Both the position numbers and the translations under genes were made by a program. From contig JAAZLB010000266.1 of NCBI GenBank assembly GCA_012799535.1, positions 1-5,482 on the forward strand: DNA of 5,482 bases, read 5' to 3'. Every line of letters begins with the position of its first letter. Within the stretch, counting starts at the first letter, position 1. Below are positions 1 through 5,468 of this stretch, piece after piece. Source of the DNA: Bacillota bacterium. Lineage in GTDB: Bacteria > Bacillota > Limnochordia > Darwinibacteriales > Darwinibacteriaceae. The notes under the pieces are model-generated. The model was not told the DNA's origin. It searched no databases and saw nothing but the letters and a program-made list of their open reading frames with translations.

Positions 1-7
1 ATGTCAA

Positions 8-1087
8 TTAACTACTTAAAGGGAGCAGGTGGACCGCATGGGAATCTAACTGCAAGAAACCCTTTTGTCCTGGTTGGAAAAGCTTTTTCATATTGGGATT
101 ACTTTGTAATACGGTTACCTTGTCTCCATTTGGTAAGACTACTCGATACTCTACAGAAGAACCGAGATAAACCGCACTTTCCACTTCAACTGGGATCCCC
201 TCTTTTTCGCTAAGGAAGAGTGCTTCTGGTCTAGCTACCACTAAGACATCTTGCTTGAGTTTCTTCGTGATCTCCTCCACCTTAACATTCTGGTCAAAAA
301 CCCTCACTTCGCCCGTTGTTCCCTTAATTTCACCAAGTTTGCCAGGTAAGAAGTTCACCTTGCCAATAAAATCTGCCACAAATTTGCTGTCAGGGCGCTG
401 GTAGATTTCCTCAGGTGATCCTACCTGTTCGATCTTGCCCTTATTCATAACCACGATTTTATCTGATAAGGCCATGGCTTCAGACTGGTCATGGGTCACA
501 TAAATAGCGGTTATTTTCAGGCGTTGTTGAATCCCTCGAATTTCTTCCCGCATATGCTCCCGTAGCTTGGCGTCTAAATTCGAAAGGGGCTCATCAAAAA
601 GAAGTACCTGGGGTTCTACAACTAAGGCCCGAGCCAAGGCAACCCTTTGCTGTTGCCCACCAGATAGCTGACCAGGAGCCCGCTTACCCATCCCCTCTAG
701 GCCCACTAGATGCATGATTTTCTCCACTCGCTCTTCCTTTTCCGCCTTAGATACCTTACGAAAACGTAGACCGTAGCCGATATTTTCTTCCACCGTCATA
801 TGGGGAAACAAAGCATAGCTTTGAAACACCATGGCCGTATCTCGCTCGTTAGGTGCCTTGGTGGAAATATCTTCTTGACCGATGAGGATTTGCCCAGCAC
901 TAGGCATTTCAAAACCAGCCACCATTCTTAAAGTGGTGGTTTTTCCACATCCAGATGGTCCCAGAAAAGTGACCATTTCACCTGGCTCAATTACCAAGTC
1001 AATACCATCTACTGCCCGTACCTCATGCCCACCTGGGGCCGGAAACACCTTTACCAATTGGCGTAATTCAACTCGTTGTGCACACAT
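8..1087 (-). CDS. ABC transporter ATP-binding protein, FbpC/AfuC/PotA type
   Basis: This is the cytoplasmic ATPase that powers the importer encoded just upstream. All motifs of an active ATPase are visible in the 359 residues: Walker A GPSGCGKT at 43-50, the Q-loop in VFQSYALFPHMTVEENI near 88-103, signature LSGGQ at 141-145, Walker B VLLFDE at 161-166, D-loop SNLDAK, and the switch His in YVTHDQSEA at 199. Residues from about 245 to the end form a C-terminal beta-rich extension of the TOBE_2 type (ending in VVARPEAL...YLGSSVEYRV...), as in Fbp, Pot and MalK-like ATPases. The length is normal for the group. The ATG is preceded by GGAGG at 1096-1100 with 8 nt spacing, and only 14 nt separate it from the permease stop, so the two genes are co-transcribed. 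The family is certain, but substrate cannot be read from the ATPase. No terminator is visible because the window ends 7 nt past the stop. Confidence 0.96.
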   Translation of the reverse strand: MCAQRVELRQLVKVFPAPGGHEVRAVDGIDLVIEPGEMVTFLGPSGCGKTTTLRMVAGFEMPSAGQILIGQEDISTKAPNERDTAMVFQSYALFPHMTVEENIGYGLRFRKVSKAEKEERVEKIMHLVGLEGMGKRAPGQLSGGQQQRVALARALVVEPQVLLFDEPLSNLDAKLREHMREEIRGIQQRLKITAIYVTHDQSEAMALSDKIVVMNKGKIEQVGSPEEIYQRPDSKFVADFIGKVNFLPGKLGEIKGTTGEVRVFDQNVKVEEITKKLKQDVLVVARPEALFLSEKEGIPVEVESAVYLGSSVEYRVVLPNGDKVTVLQSNPNMKKLFQPGQKGFLQLDSHAVHLLPLSS

Positions 1088-1101
1088 TGTTCTGTCCTCC
1101 C

Positions 1102-2799
1102 TTAACTCGGTAGCTGTCGATTAGCAGTATCGCCAACTACTAAGCGCATGATGGCGAAGGCTATTAAAACAATTATAATCAAAATCAAACTTAAAACTGA
1201 GGCGGCCCCAAGACGCATAATTTCGGTCTGGGATAAAATCAACACCGTGAGATGATGCCACCTAGCTGATACCAAGAAGATGATGGCACTAACTGCAGTC
1301 ATACTTCTAGTAAAAGCGAAAAATAGACCTGCTAAAAAAGCGGGCTTAATTAGGGGCAAAGTAATATGGGAAAAAGTGTAGCCCGTAGAGGCCCCAAGAT
1401 TAGTGGATGCCTCTTCGATGGATTTATCAATTTGAATCAAGGAAGCTACCCCTGATTCGATCCCCACCGGTACTTCCCTAAAGACAAAAGTAAGGACAAT
1501 GATCGCCGCGGTTCCACTGAGTAAAAGGGGTGGTTCATTAAAAGCTAGAATATAACCAATACCTACCACCGTGCCAGGAACTGCAAAGGCGAGCATGGAG
1601 ATTAAACCTAACAGTCTTTTTCCTGGAAATTCTTTACGAACTAGGATGTAAGCAATCACCATACCTAAAATCCCTGTAATGGGGGTGGCAATCAAAGCCA
1701 GAAAGACTGTGGATTTAATACTGTTATAACCCACATCCCAGGCATAACGCCAATGTTTTAAAGTGAAATTGAAATTCACACCCCAAGTGTCCACAAAAGC
1801 ACCCATGATCACAGTACCATAAAAAGAAATGATCACAAGGGAGATTAAGGAACAAAAGATGAACAGGCTCCAACGTACCCAAGGACTCACCTCTAGAATT
1901 CTACGACTAGTGGGTTTGCCTGTCACAGTCACATAAGACTTTTTCGATACCCAATAGCGTTGCACCAAAAAGGCAATCATAGCAGGGATTAAGAGCATCA
2001 CTGCGAGAGCGGTCCCCCGGGGGGCATTGAACATCCCAGTAAATTGCAGGTAAGCCTGGACAGAAAGAACCTCGAAAGTGCCTCCTAGTACCATGGGATT
2101 AGCAAAATCAGCTAAGGAAGTGACAAAAACCAAAAGCCAAGCACTAGCTAGACCGGGAACAGAGAGGGGTAAGGTAATACTCCGAAAAACTGCAAAGCGA
2201 GATGCTCCAAGATCTAAGGCACCTTCTTCTAGATCGGGACTAATCCCCTGCATAACTCCGTTTAGGGTCATATAGGCGATAGGGAACATGCTGATGGTTT
2301 GGACTAAAACTAAACCCTTTAAACCATAAATATTAAAATTGGTCAAACCTAAAAGCCCCTTAGTAATCAAGCCATTTTTGCCCAAAAGCAAAATTACAGA
2401 CAAAGTGAACATGAAGGGTGGTGAAACTAAGGGTAATTGGACCATCTGTTCAAAAAACGGTTTGCCAGGCATGTCCGTGCGATTGAGGGCGAAGGCAAAC
2501 AGAAAGCCTACTATTGTAGAAGCAGTTGCAGTTAGGGTTCCTAAAAGAAGACTATTATAAAAGCTTTGCCTCAGCCACCATTGCCCAAAGATGTATTTAT
2601 AGACATCTAGTGTAAACACATCGCGTGGTTTCACACTGAGTAAGATCACCTTGTACAAAGGATAAACAATAAACAGGAATAAGGACACGCTAATAATAAT
2701 TAAAGTGACCAACAGTATGGGATCTTGCCTCAGCTGCCACCAGCCACTAGCACCCACACCTGGTTTGCGCTCCCGAGGTTTGGCTATTGCCACAAGCAT
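1102..2799 (-). CDS. Fused two-domain ABC importer permease, FbpB/AfuB/PhnU-V type
   Basis: This is the inner-membrane channel of the importer. One 565-residue chain carries two homologous binding-protein-dependent transport domains, so it replaces the usual permease dimer. Each half has its own EAA coupling loop that docks on the ATPase: EEGALDLGASRFAVFRSITLP at about 191-211 and EEASTNLGASTGYTFSHITLP at about 462-482. I count about 12 hydrophobic segments, six per half (roughly 29-53, 82-106, 120-140, 158-180, 212-235, 262-283, then 309-333, 362-387, 397-420, 428-447, 485-510, 530-554). The linker near 285-308 is basic and polar. Fused permeases of this kind are typical of iron(III), sugar-phosphate and aminoethylphosphonate importers. 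The ATG has AAAGGAGG only 3 nt upstream (2803-2810). A GTG two codons later at 2793 would have 9 nt spacing and is a fair alternative start. Confidence 0.95.
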   Translation of the reverse strand: MLVAIAKPRERKPGVGASGWWQLRQDPILLVTLIIISVSLFLFIVYPLYKVILLSVKPRDVFTLDVYKYIFGQWWLRQSFYNSLLLGTLTATASTIVGFLFAFALNRTDMPGKPFFEQMVQLPLVSPPFMFTLSVILLLGKNGLITKGLLGLTNFNIYGLKGLVLVQTISMFPIAYMTLNGVMQGISPDLEEGALDLGASRFAVFRSITLPLSVPGLASAWLLVFVTSLADFANPMVLGGTFEVLSVQAYLQFTGMFNAPRGTALAVMLLIPAMIAFLVQRYWVSKKSYVTVTGKPTSRRILEVSPWVRWSLFIFCSLISLVIISFYGTVIMGAFVDTWGVNFNFTLKHWRYAWDVGYNSIKSTVFLALIATPITGILGMVIAYILVRKEFPGKRLLGLISMLAFAVPGTVVGIGYILAFNEPPLLLSGTAAIIVLTFVFREVPVGIESGVASLIQIDKSIEEASTNLGASTGYTFSHITLPLIKPAFLAGLFFAFTRSMTAVSAIIFLVSARWHHLTVLILSQTEIMRLGAASVLSLILIIIVLIAFAIMRLVVGDTANRQLPS

Positions 2800-2815
2800 C
2801 TTCCTCCTTTAGCAA

Positions 2816-2846
2816 AGGGGTCCCCCTTTTACAGGTAGGGACCCCT
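2816..2846 (-). terminator. Intercistronic hairpin between binding-protein and permease genes
   Basis: There is a perfect 9-bp inverted repeat: AGGGGTCCC at 2816-2824 pairs with GGGACCCCT at 2838-2846, with a 13-nt loop. On the transcribed minus strand it begins 7 nt after the binding-protein stop and is followed only by a short, weak T stretch before the permease ribosome binding site. This suggests a leaky terminator or an mRNA-stabilising 3' structure that gives more binding protein than membrane components, a common arrangement in ABC importer operons. The structure is seen directly; its role is inferred. Confidence 0.6.
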
Positions 2847-2853
2847 CTATTGC

Positions 2854-3843
2854 TTACCGTTGACGGTATACTTCGTTATTCCACTTCTCTACGAGACGCT
2901 CTTTTTCAGCCGCTGCCCAGAGGTCATCTTGGTCAATGACATTAATGGCTGAAATGGGCACAGCACCCTCCATGAGAGGTACATCAATAAAGGGAACCAC
3001 GTTGGTGGAAGCCAACAAGATAGCTGCCCGTTCGGTTAGAGCCCAGTCATAAAGCTTTTTAGCGTTCTCCATTTGCTTGCCACCCTTAATGAGGGAGATG
3101 GAGGCCACTTCGTAGCCAGTACCTTCTTGAGGAAAGGTAATGTTCACTGGGTAACCTTCTTGCACAACAGTTACTTGGTCGTGAGCGTAGCCAATACCAA
3201 CTGCCACCTCACCGAGACCGGTGGCTGGGTTGGGTGCGTTTCCAGAACGGGTGTATTGTTGGACGTTCTTATGAAACTCTTTGAGATAGGCAAAGGCTGC
3301 ATCTTCACCCCAGAGTTGCACTAGGGTAGCAATAAAGTTATAGGCGGTTCCAGAAGTACCTGGGTTAGCAATCTGAATTTCACCTTTTAATTCAGGACGA
3401 AGCAGATCCTGCCAAGAGGTTGGTGGATCAATACCTAATTCAGCTAGGCGGTTTTTGTTAGAAATGAAGCTGAGGGCTCCAACATAAATACCAGTCCAGT
3501 AATGATCTGGATCTCTAAATTGAGCTGGGATGTTTTCCGCATTGGGAGAAATGTAGGGCTCGGTTAAACCCATGTTCTTAGCTTCCATATGGTTGAGACC
3601 CACCCCACCAAACCACATACTAGCTTGAGGGTTACGGCGTTCAGCATCCATTCTGGCAACTGCTTCACCACCAGAGAGACGGACCCACTCTACCTTAATC
3701 CCAGTGTCTTGTTCAAAGGCATCAAATAACAGACGAGCGGTAGGTTCAAATAAGGTAGTGTAAACAGTGACTGTTTCTTGAGCACTTACAACTAACGAAG
3801 CCATTAGGAGAATAACAATAACTAGAATCGCACTTTTTTTCAT
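2854..3843 (-). CDS. Extracellular solute-binding protein of an Fbp/Afu/PhnS-type ABC importer
   Basis: This is the secreted, ligand-capturing component of the importer encoded downstream. From the chosen ATG the protein is 329 residues. It has a classical signal peptide (KK, a hydrophobic run at about 4-19, cleavage probable after SA near 21); no lipobox Cys is present, which is unusual for a Gram-positive membrane-tethered binding protein and would leave it free in the envelope or secreted. The mature part begins TVTVYTT, and SGGEAVARM (58-66), ANPGTSGTAYNF (159-170) and GIGYAHDQ (217-224) are typical of the type-2 periplasmic binding fold of the AfuA/COG1840 group. The tandem Tyr of ferric-binding FbpA is not seen. 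His221-Asp222 and Glu245 are candidate ligand residues. The ATG at 3843 has AGGGG about 7 nt upstream. The frame also stays open to ATG 3906, and a TTG at 3888 has a strong AAGGAGG, so the start is uncertain. The substrate is not established. Confidence 0.9.
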   Translation of the reverse strand: MKKSAILVIVILLMASLVVSAQETVTVYTTLFEPTARLLFDAFEQDTGIKVEWVRLSGGEAVARMDAERRNPQASMWFGGVGLNHMEAKNMGLTEPYISPNAENIPAQFRDPDHYWTGIYVGALSFISNKNRLAELGIDPPTSWQDLLRPELKGEIQIANPGTSGTAYNFIATLVQLWGEDAAFAYLKEFHKNVQQYTRSGNAPNPATGLGEVAVGIGYAHDQVTVVQEGYPVNITFPQEGTGYEVASISLIKGGKQMENAKKLYDWALTERAAILLASTNVVPFIDVPLMEGAVPISAINVIDQDDLWAAAEKERLVEKWNNEVYRQR

Positions 3844-3893
3844 GATAACTTCCCCTTTCTTTTTCCTTAGAATTCCAGTGCTTAACAAATTAG

Positions 3894-3900
3894 CCTCCTT
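3894..3900 (-). promoter_or_regulatory. Strong Shine-Dalgarno sequence that competes with the annotated start of the binding protein
   Basis: A consensus AAGGAGG lies 5 nt before an in-frame TTG (3886-3888), 15 codons upstream of the ATG I prefer. If used, it adds a basic N-terminal region (LRKKKGEV) before the signal peptide. Alternatively it drives a short leader. It is better than the AGGGG in front of the internal ATG, so either start, or both, may be used. Confidence 0.5.
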
Positions 3901-3953
3901 CGCCATGACTTAATTAACTACCCCTTAATATTCTCGACTACTCAGGGTTTTCC

Positions 3954-3968
3954 TTCTCATAATGCTAA
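3954..3968. promoter_or_regulatory. Candidate operator: 7-1-7 imperfect dyad upstream of the importer operon
   Basis: The sequence TTCTCATAATGCTAA reads TTnnCATnATGnnAA on both strands, with 10 of 14 arm positions symmetric. Geometry and AT-rich content resemble operators of the Fur/Zur/PerR family. It sits between the terminator of the upstream unit and the start region of the binding protein, where a promoter must lie if the importer is independently transcribed. I could not find a convincing -35/-10 pair to place it against. It could be chance. Confidence 0.3.
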
Positions 3969-3975
3969 CAGGGAC

Positions 3976-4010
3976 AAAAGAGACCACCTCCAAAGTACAG
4001 AAGGTGGTCT
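3976..4010 (-). terminator. Rho-independent terminator of the phosphofructokinase-selenoprotein unit
   Basis: AGACCACCT (3981-3989) and AGGTGGTCT (4002-4010) form a perfect 9-bp stem with a 12-nt loop. Read on the minus strand, the stem starts 11 nt after the selenoprotein stop and is followed by CTTTTG, a short U-tract. The plus-strand side has no comparable T-run, so it acts towards low coordinates. It separates the two transcription units. Confidence 0.75.
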
Positions 4011-4021
4011 AACTCTTTAAA

Positions 4022-4378
4022 TTAACTTAATTTTTCTTGCCATTCATCTTCTTTGAAACCAATCAAAACTAGCCCTTCCCCGATCAAGAGGGGGCGCTTA
4101 ACGAGTAAACCGTCGCTTGCTAGGATCTCAATTTGCTCTGCCTCAGAGAGTTCAGGCAGACGATCCTTTAACTTTAATTCACGATACTTTTGCCCACTCG
4201 TGTTAAAAAATGATCGTAAGGGATATCCTCCCTGGTTGAACCAGGTGGTCAATTCTTCTACACTGGGATTTTCTTCTTTGATATCCCGGAAAGTGTAGTT
4301 AATTCCTTGCTCATCGAGCCACGCCCGGGCTCTTCTGCAAGTGGTTCACCGAGAATAGCATAAAAATAAGTAACCCAT
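4022..4378 (-). CDS. Spx/ArsC-family thioredoxin-fold selenoprotein with in-frame TGA (Sec) in the CxxC position
   Basis: This is a probable small cytoplasmic redox enzyme of the ArsC/Spx/YffB family (COG1393). Read through one TGA it has 118 residues, the usual family length. It begins MGYLFLCYSR, then U11, then TTCRRARAWLDE. Family members read Y-P-K-C-S-T-C-R-K-A here, so the TGA replaces the first, catalytic Cys of CxxC to give U11-T-T-C14. The rest is canonical and intact: FFNTSGQKYRELKLKDRLP (57-75), LASDGLLVKRPLLI (86-99, with the conserved Arg95-Pro96) and GFKEDEW near the end. The ATG at 4378 has GGGAGG at 4385-4390 with 6 nt spacing, 11 nt after the phosphofructokinase stop. The internal TTG at 4252, where a caller treating TGA as stop would begin, has no good Shine-Dalgarno and would lack the active site. 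A SECIS-like hairpin follows the TGA. The substrate is unknown: family members include arsenate reductases, RNA polymerase-binding Spx regulators and uncharacterised thiol reductases. A point mutation or sequencing error (TGC/TGT to TGA) is the main alternative. Confidence 0.87.
4306..4341 (-). promoter_or_regulatory. Bacterial SECIS element inside the selenoprotein mRNA
   Basis: On the minus strand, starting 4 nt after the TGA, CTTGC (4341-4337) pairs with GCAAG (4310-4306), and GAGCC (4332-4328) pairs with GGCTC (4320-4316). An internal loop of AGAA opposite GATGA separates the two 5-bp helices. The 7-nt apical loop is CGGGCGT, with G at its second position. Eighteen nucleotides separate the TGA from the apical loop, within the 16-37 nt range I recall for bacterial SECIS models. 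This structure would recruit SelB with Sec-tRNA to decode the UGA. The pairing is seen directly; the function is inferred. Confidence 0.75.
4346..4348 (-). other. Selenocysteine codon (in-frame TGA, residue 11)
   Basis: This is the only in-frame TGA in any of the five main genes. Those genes end with TAA or TAG and use TGG for Trp, so a general reassignment of TGA to Trp has no support, and Trp would not fit a catalytic Cys position. Sec replacing a redox Cys in UxxC is the usual pattern in thioredoxin-fold selenoproteins. Confidence 0.83.
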
Positions 4379-4384
4379 GGTAAT

Positions 4385-4390
4385 CCTCCC
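4385..4390 (-). promoter_or_regulatory. Ribosome binding site that fixes the selenoprotein start
   Basis: GGGAGG ends 6 nt before ATG 4378 and overlaps the last base of the phosphofructokinase stop codon. Because it serves only an ATG that is 10 codons from an in-frame TGA, it is strong independent evidence that the full-length readthrough product is the real one and that the two genes are translated from the same mRNA. Confidence 0.85.
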
Positions 4391-5406
4391 TATGCTAAGT
4401 GTTTCAATTGTTGAACGAGAAATTCCAAATCGATGGTCTTTTTAGCACCTACTACTTCTTCTAAAGGTAATGAACTAGGTAACCCACCAGAAACCGCAAC
4501 CATTTTTCCACTTTGACCTGCTAAGATTAGATCAACCGCTTGGTTAGCGTATAAAGCTGCCAGTTCAACATCGGCAGGAACAGGGGCACCACCTCGGGCT
4601 AAATAACCGAGAATCTGTACCCGGGGAGCTCTACCGGTGGCTTCTTGATATTTTGCTCCCACCCAATGGCTTACCCCTTCGAAGGCAATGTTACCAAAGG
4701 CATCGCGAGGTTTATCAGATAAATCGTAACCTTCAGGTCTGATCCCTTCTGCAACCACTGCTAAAGCTGCTTTGCCCGTGGTTTTCTTGTACCGTTTCAT
4801 AGCCTCAAAAGTCTCTTCCATGCTCATAGGTCCTTCTGGACACATACAGGCACAGGCGGGGGTGTTTAAAGCAGTAGCTAAAGCTAACCAACCAGCATCC
4901 CGCCCCATGATTTCCACAATCATGTCCCGATCATGGGCAATATTACTGTTAATAACTGAATTTATATTGTAAGCTGCTTGCCTGACAGCAGTGGCGAAAC
5001 CTAAAGAACGATCCGTTCCCCGGAGATCATCATCAATAGTTTGAGGGACACCCACCACATTAAAACCACTTTTGGCTAAATGGGCCGCCACCCCGAGGGT
5101 ATCATCTCCCCCCATGGCGATAAGGGCATCCACTTTGCGCGCTTCTAGGTTAGCTAAAACCAGATCAATTTGACCATCCTTAATGGGGTTTTTCCGAGCG
5201 GTTCCTAAAATGGTTCCAGGAGTGAAACGGGTGCTTTCTAAGCTAATCTTATCTAAAGCCACCGCTTCGTTGCCGACCAAGCCTTGCCAGCTATTTTTAA
5301 ATCCTAACAAGGTATGCCCTTCTTGATTTAGACGTTGGGCCAAAAAGTACAAAAAGTCATTAATTCCTGAGGAGTCTCCGCCCCCTGTTAATACTGCAAA
5401 ATTCAA
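4390..5406 (-). CDS. Divergent 6-phosphofructokinase family protein, possibly PPi-dependent
   Basis: This is a cytoplasmic sugar-phosphate kinase of the PfkA family (PF00365), about 338-340 residues. With numbering from ATG 5412, it aligns almost gap-free with E. coli PfkA up to about residue 222. Visible landmarks are VLTGGGDSSG (7-16), GTARKNP (70-76), GGDDT (101-105), PQTIDDD (123-129, catalytic Asp127), R162, MGR (169-171), AEG (221-223) and RVQILGYLARGG (264-275). Position 104 is Asp rather than the Gly of ATP-using enzymes, which usually goes with pyrophosphate as donor, but position 124 is Gln, not the Lys that normally accompanies it. N128 is Asp, H249 is Tyr, and the allosteric R21/R25 are absent, so E. 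coli-type effector control is unlikely. I chose TTG 5406 because GGAGG (5414-5418) is only 1 nt from ATG 5412 but 7 nt from the TTG, giving MNFAVLTGGGD. The phosphoryl donor and acceptor are uncertain. Confidence 0.88.
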   Translation of the reverse strand: MNFAVLTGGGDSSGINDFLYFLAQRLNQEGHTLLGFKNSWQGLVGNEAVALDKISLESTRFTPGTILGTARKNPIKDGQIDLVLANLEARKVDALIAMGGDDTLGVAAHLAKSGFNVVGVPQTIDDDLRGTDRSLGFATAVRQAAYNINSVINSNIAHDRDMIVEIMGRDAGWLALATALNTPACACMCPEGPMSMEETFEAMKRYKKTTGKAALAVVAEGIRPEGYDLSDKPRDAFGNIAFEGVSHWVGAKYQEATGRAPRVQILGYLARGGAPVPADVELAALYANQAVDLILAGQSGKMVAVSGGLPSSLPLEEVVGAKKTIDLEFLVQQLKHLA

Positions 5407-5468
5407 ATACATCCCTCCTGATCTTCAACATAGCTTGAATGATGTAGGTAGTTTTCTTGATTATTCAA
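5403..5468 (-). CDS. Possible 21-codon leader ORF or 3' end of an upstream gene, overlapping the phosphofructokinase start
   Basis: TTG 5466-5468 is preceded by AAGGAGG (5475-5481) with 6 nt spacing and opens 21 codons (starting MNNQENYLHH, ending DQEGCI) to TGA 5403-5405. That stop overlaps the preferred TTG start of the phosphofructokinase as TTGA, which is a classic translational-coupling arrangement. The frame is open to the window edge, so it may instead be the tail of a longer gene beyond 5482. I recognise no family. A 5-bp inverted repeat, CTTGA/TCAAG (5456-5469), covers the TTG. Confidence 0.3.
   Translation of the reverse strand: MNNQENYLHHSSYVEDQEGCI
5414..5419 (-). promoter_or_regulatory. 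Ribosome binding site deciding the phosphofructokinase start
   Basis: AGGAGG lies 1 nt before ATG 5412, which is too close for normal initiation. It lies 7 nt before TTG 5406, which is optimal. This argues that translation starts at the TTG and that the protein begins at the family's usual distance from the VLTGGGD nucleotide-binding loop. Confidence 0.65.

Noticed and set aside
1..7. Consensus -35-like TTGACA on the minus strand just after the ATPase stop
   Set aside because: The matching -10 would lie outside the window, so a promoter cannot be supported.
3907..3975. Sigma-A promoter for the importer (TATTAA at 3925-3930 or CATTAT at 3959-3964 as -10)
   Set aside because: Neither has an acceptable -35 at 16-18 nt spacing, so no promoter was called although one is expected here.
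4231..4245. Perfect 7-bp inverted repeat CCTGGTT-G-AACCAGG inside the selenoprotein gene
   Set aside because: A 1-nt loop cannot form as drawn. It encodes the family-consistent WFNQGG segment, and it is about 100 nt from the TGA, too far for a bacterial SECIS.
4022..4252. Stand-alone 76-residue protein starting at TTG 4252
   Set aside because: It lacks the thioredoxin-fold N-terminus and the active site and has no good ribosome binding site. The real start is ATG 4378 with TGA readthrough.
4253..4378. Frameshifted or decayed pseudogene explanation for the Spx/ArsC gene
   Set aside because: No frame change is needed. Upstream and downstream parts are in the same frame and all conserved blocks are intact. 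Only the TGA interrupts, at the catalytic Cys codon, with a SECIS-like hairpin after it.
1..5412. Plus-strand open frames, for example 882-1124, 2078-2275, 2339-2560, 3073-3324, 4053-4298 and 4772-4972
   Set aside because: All lie antisense to well-supported minus-strand genes. Their translations show no family resemblance and I see no good ribosome binding sites.
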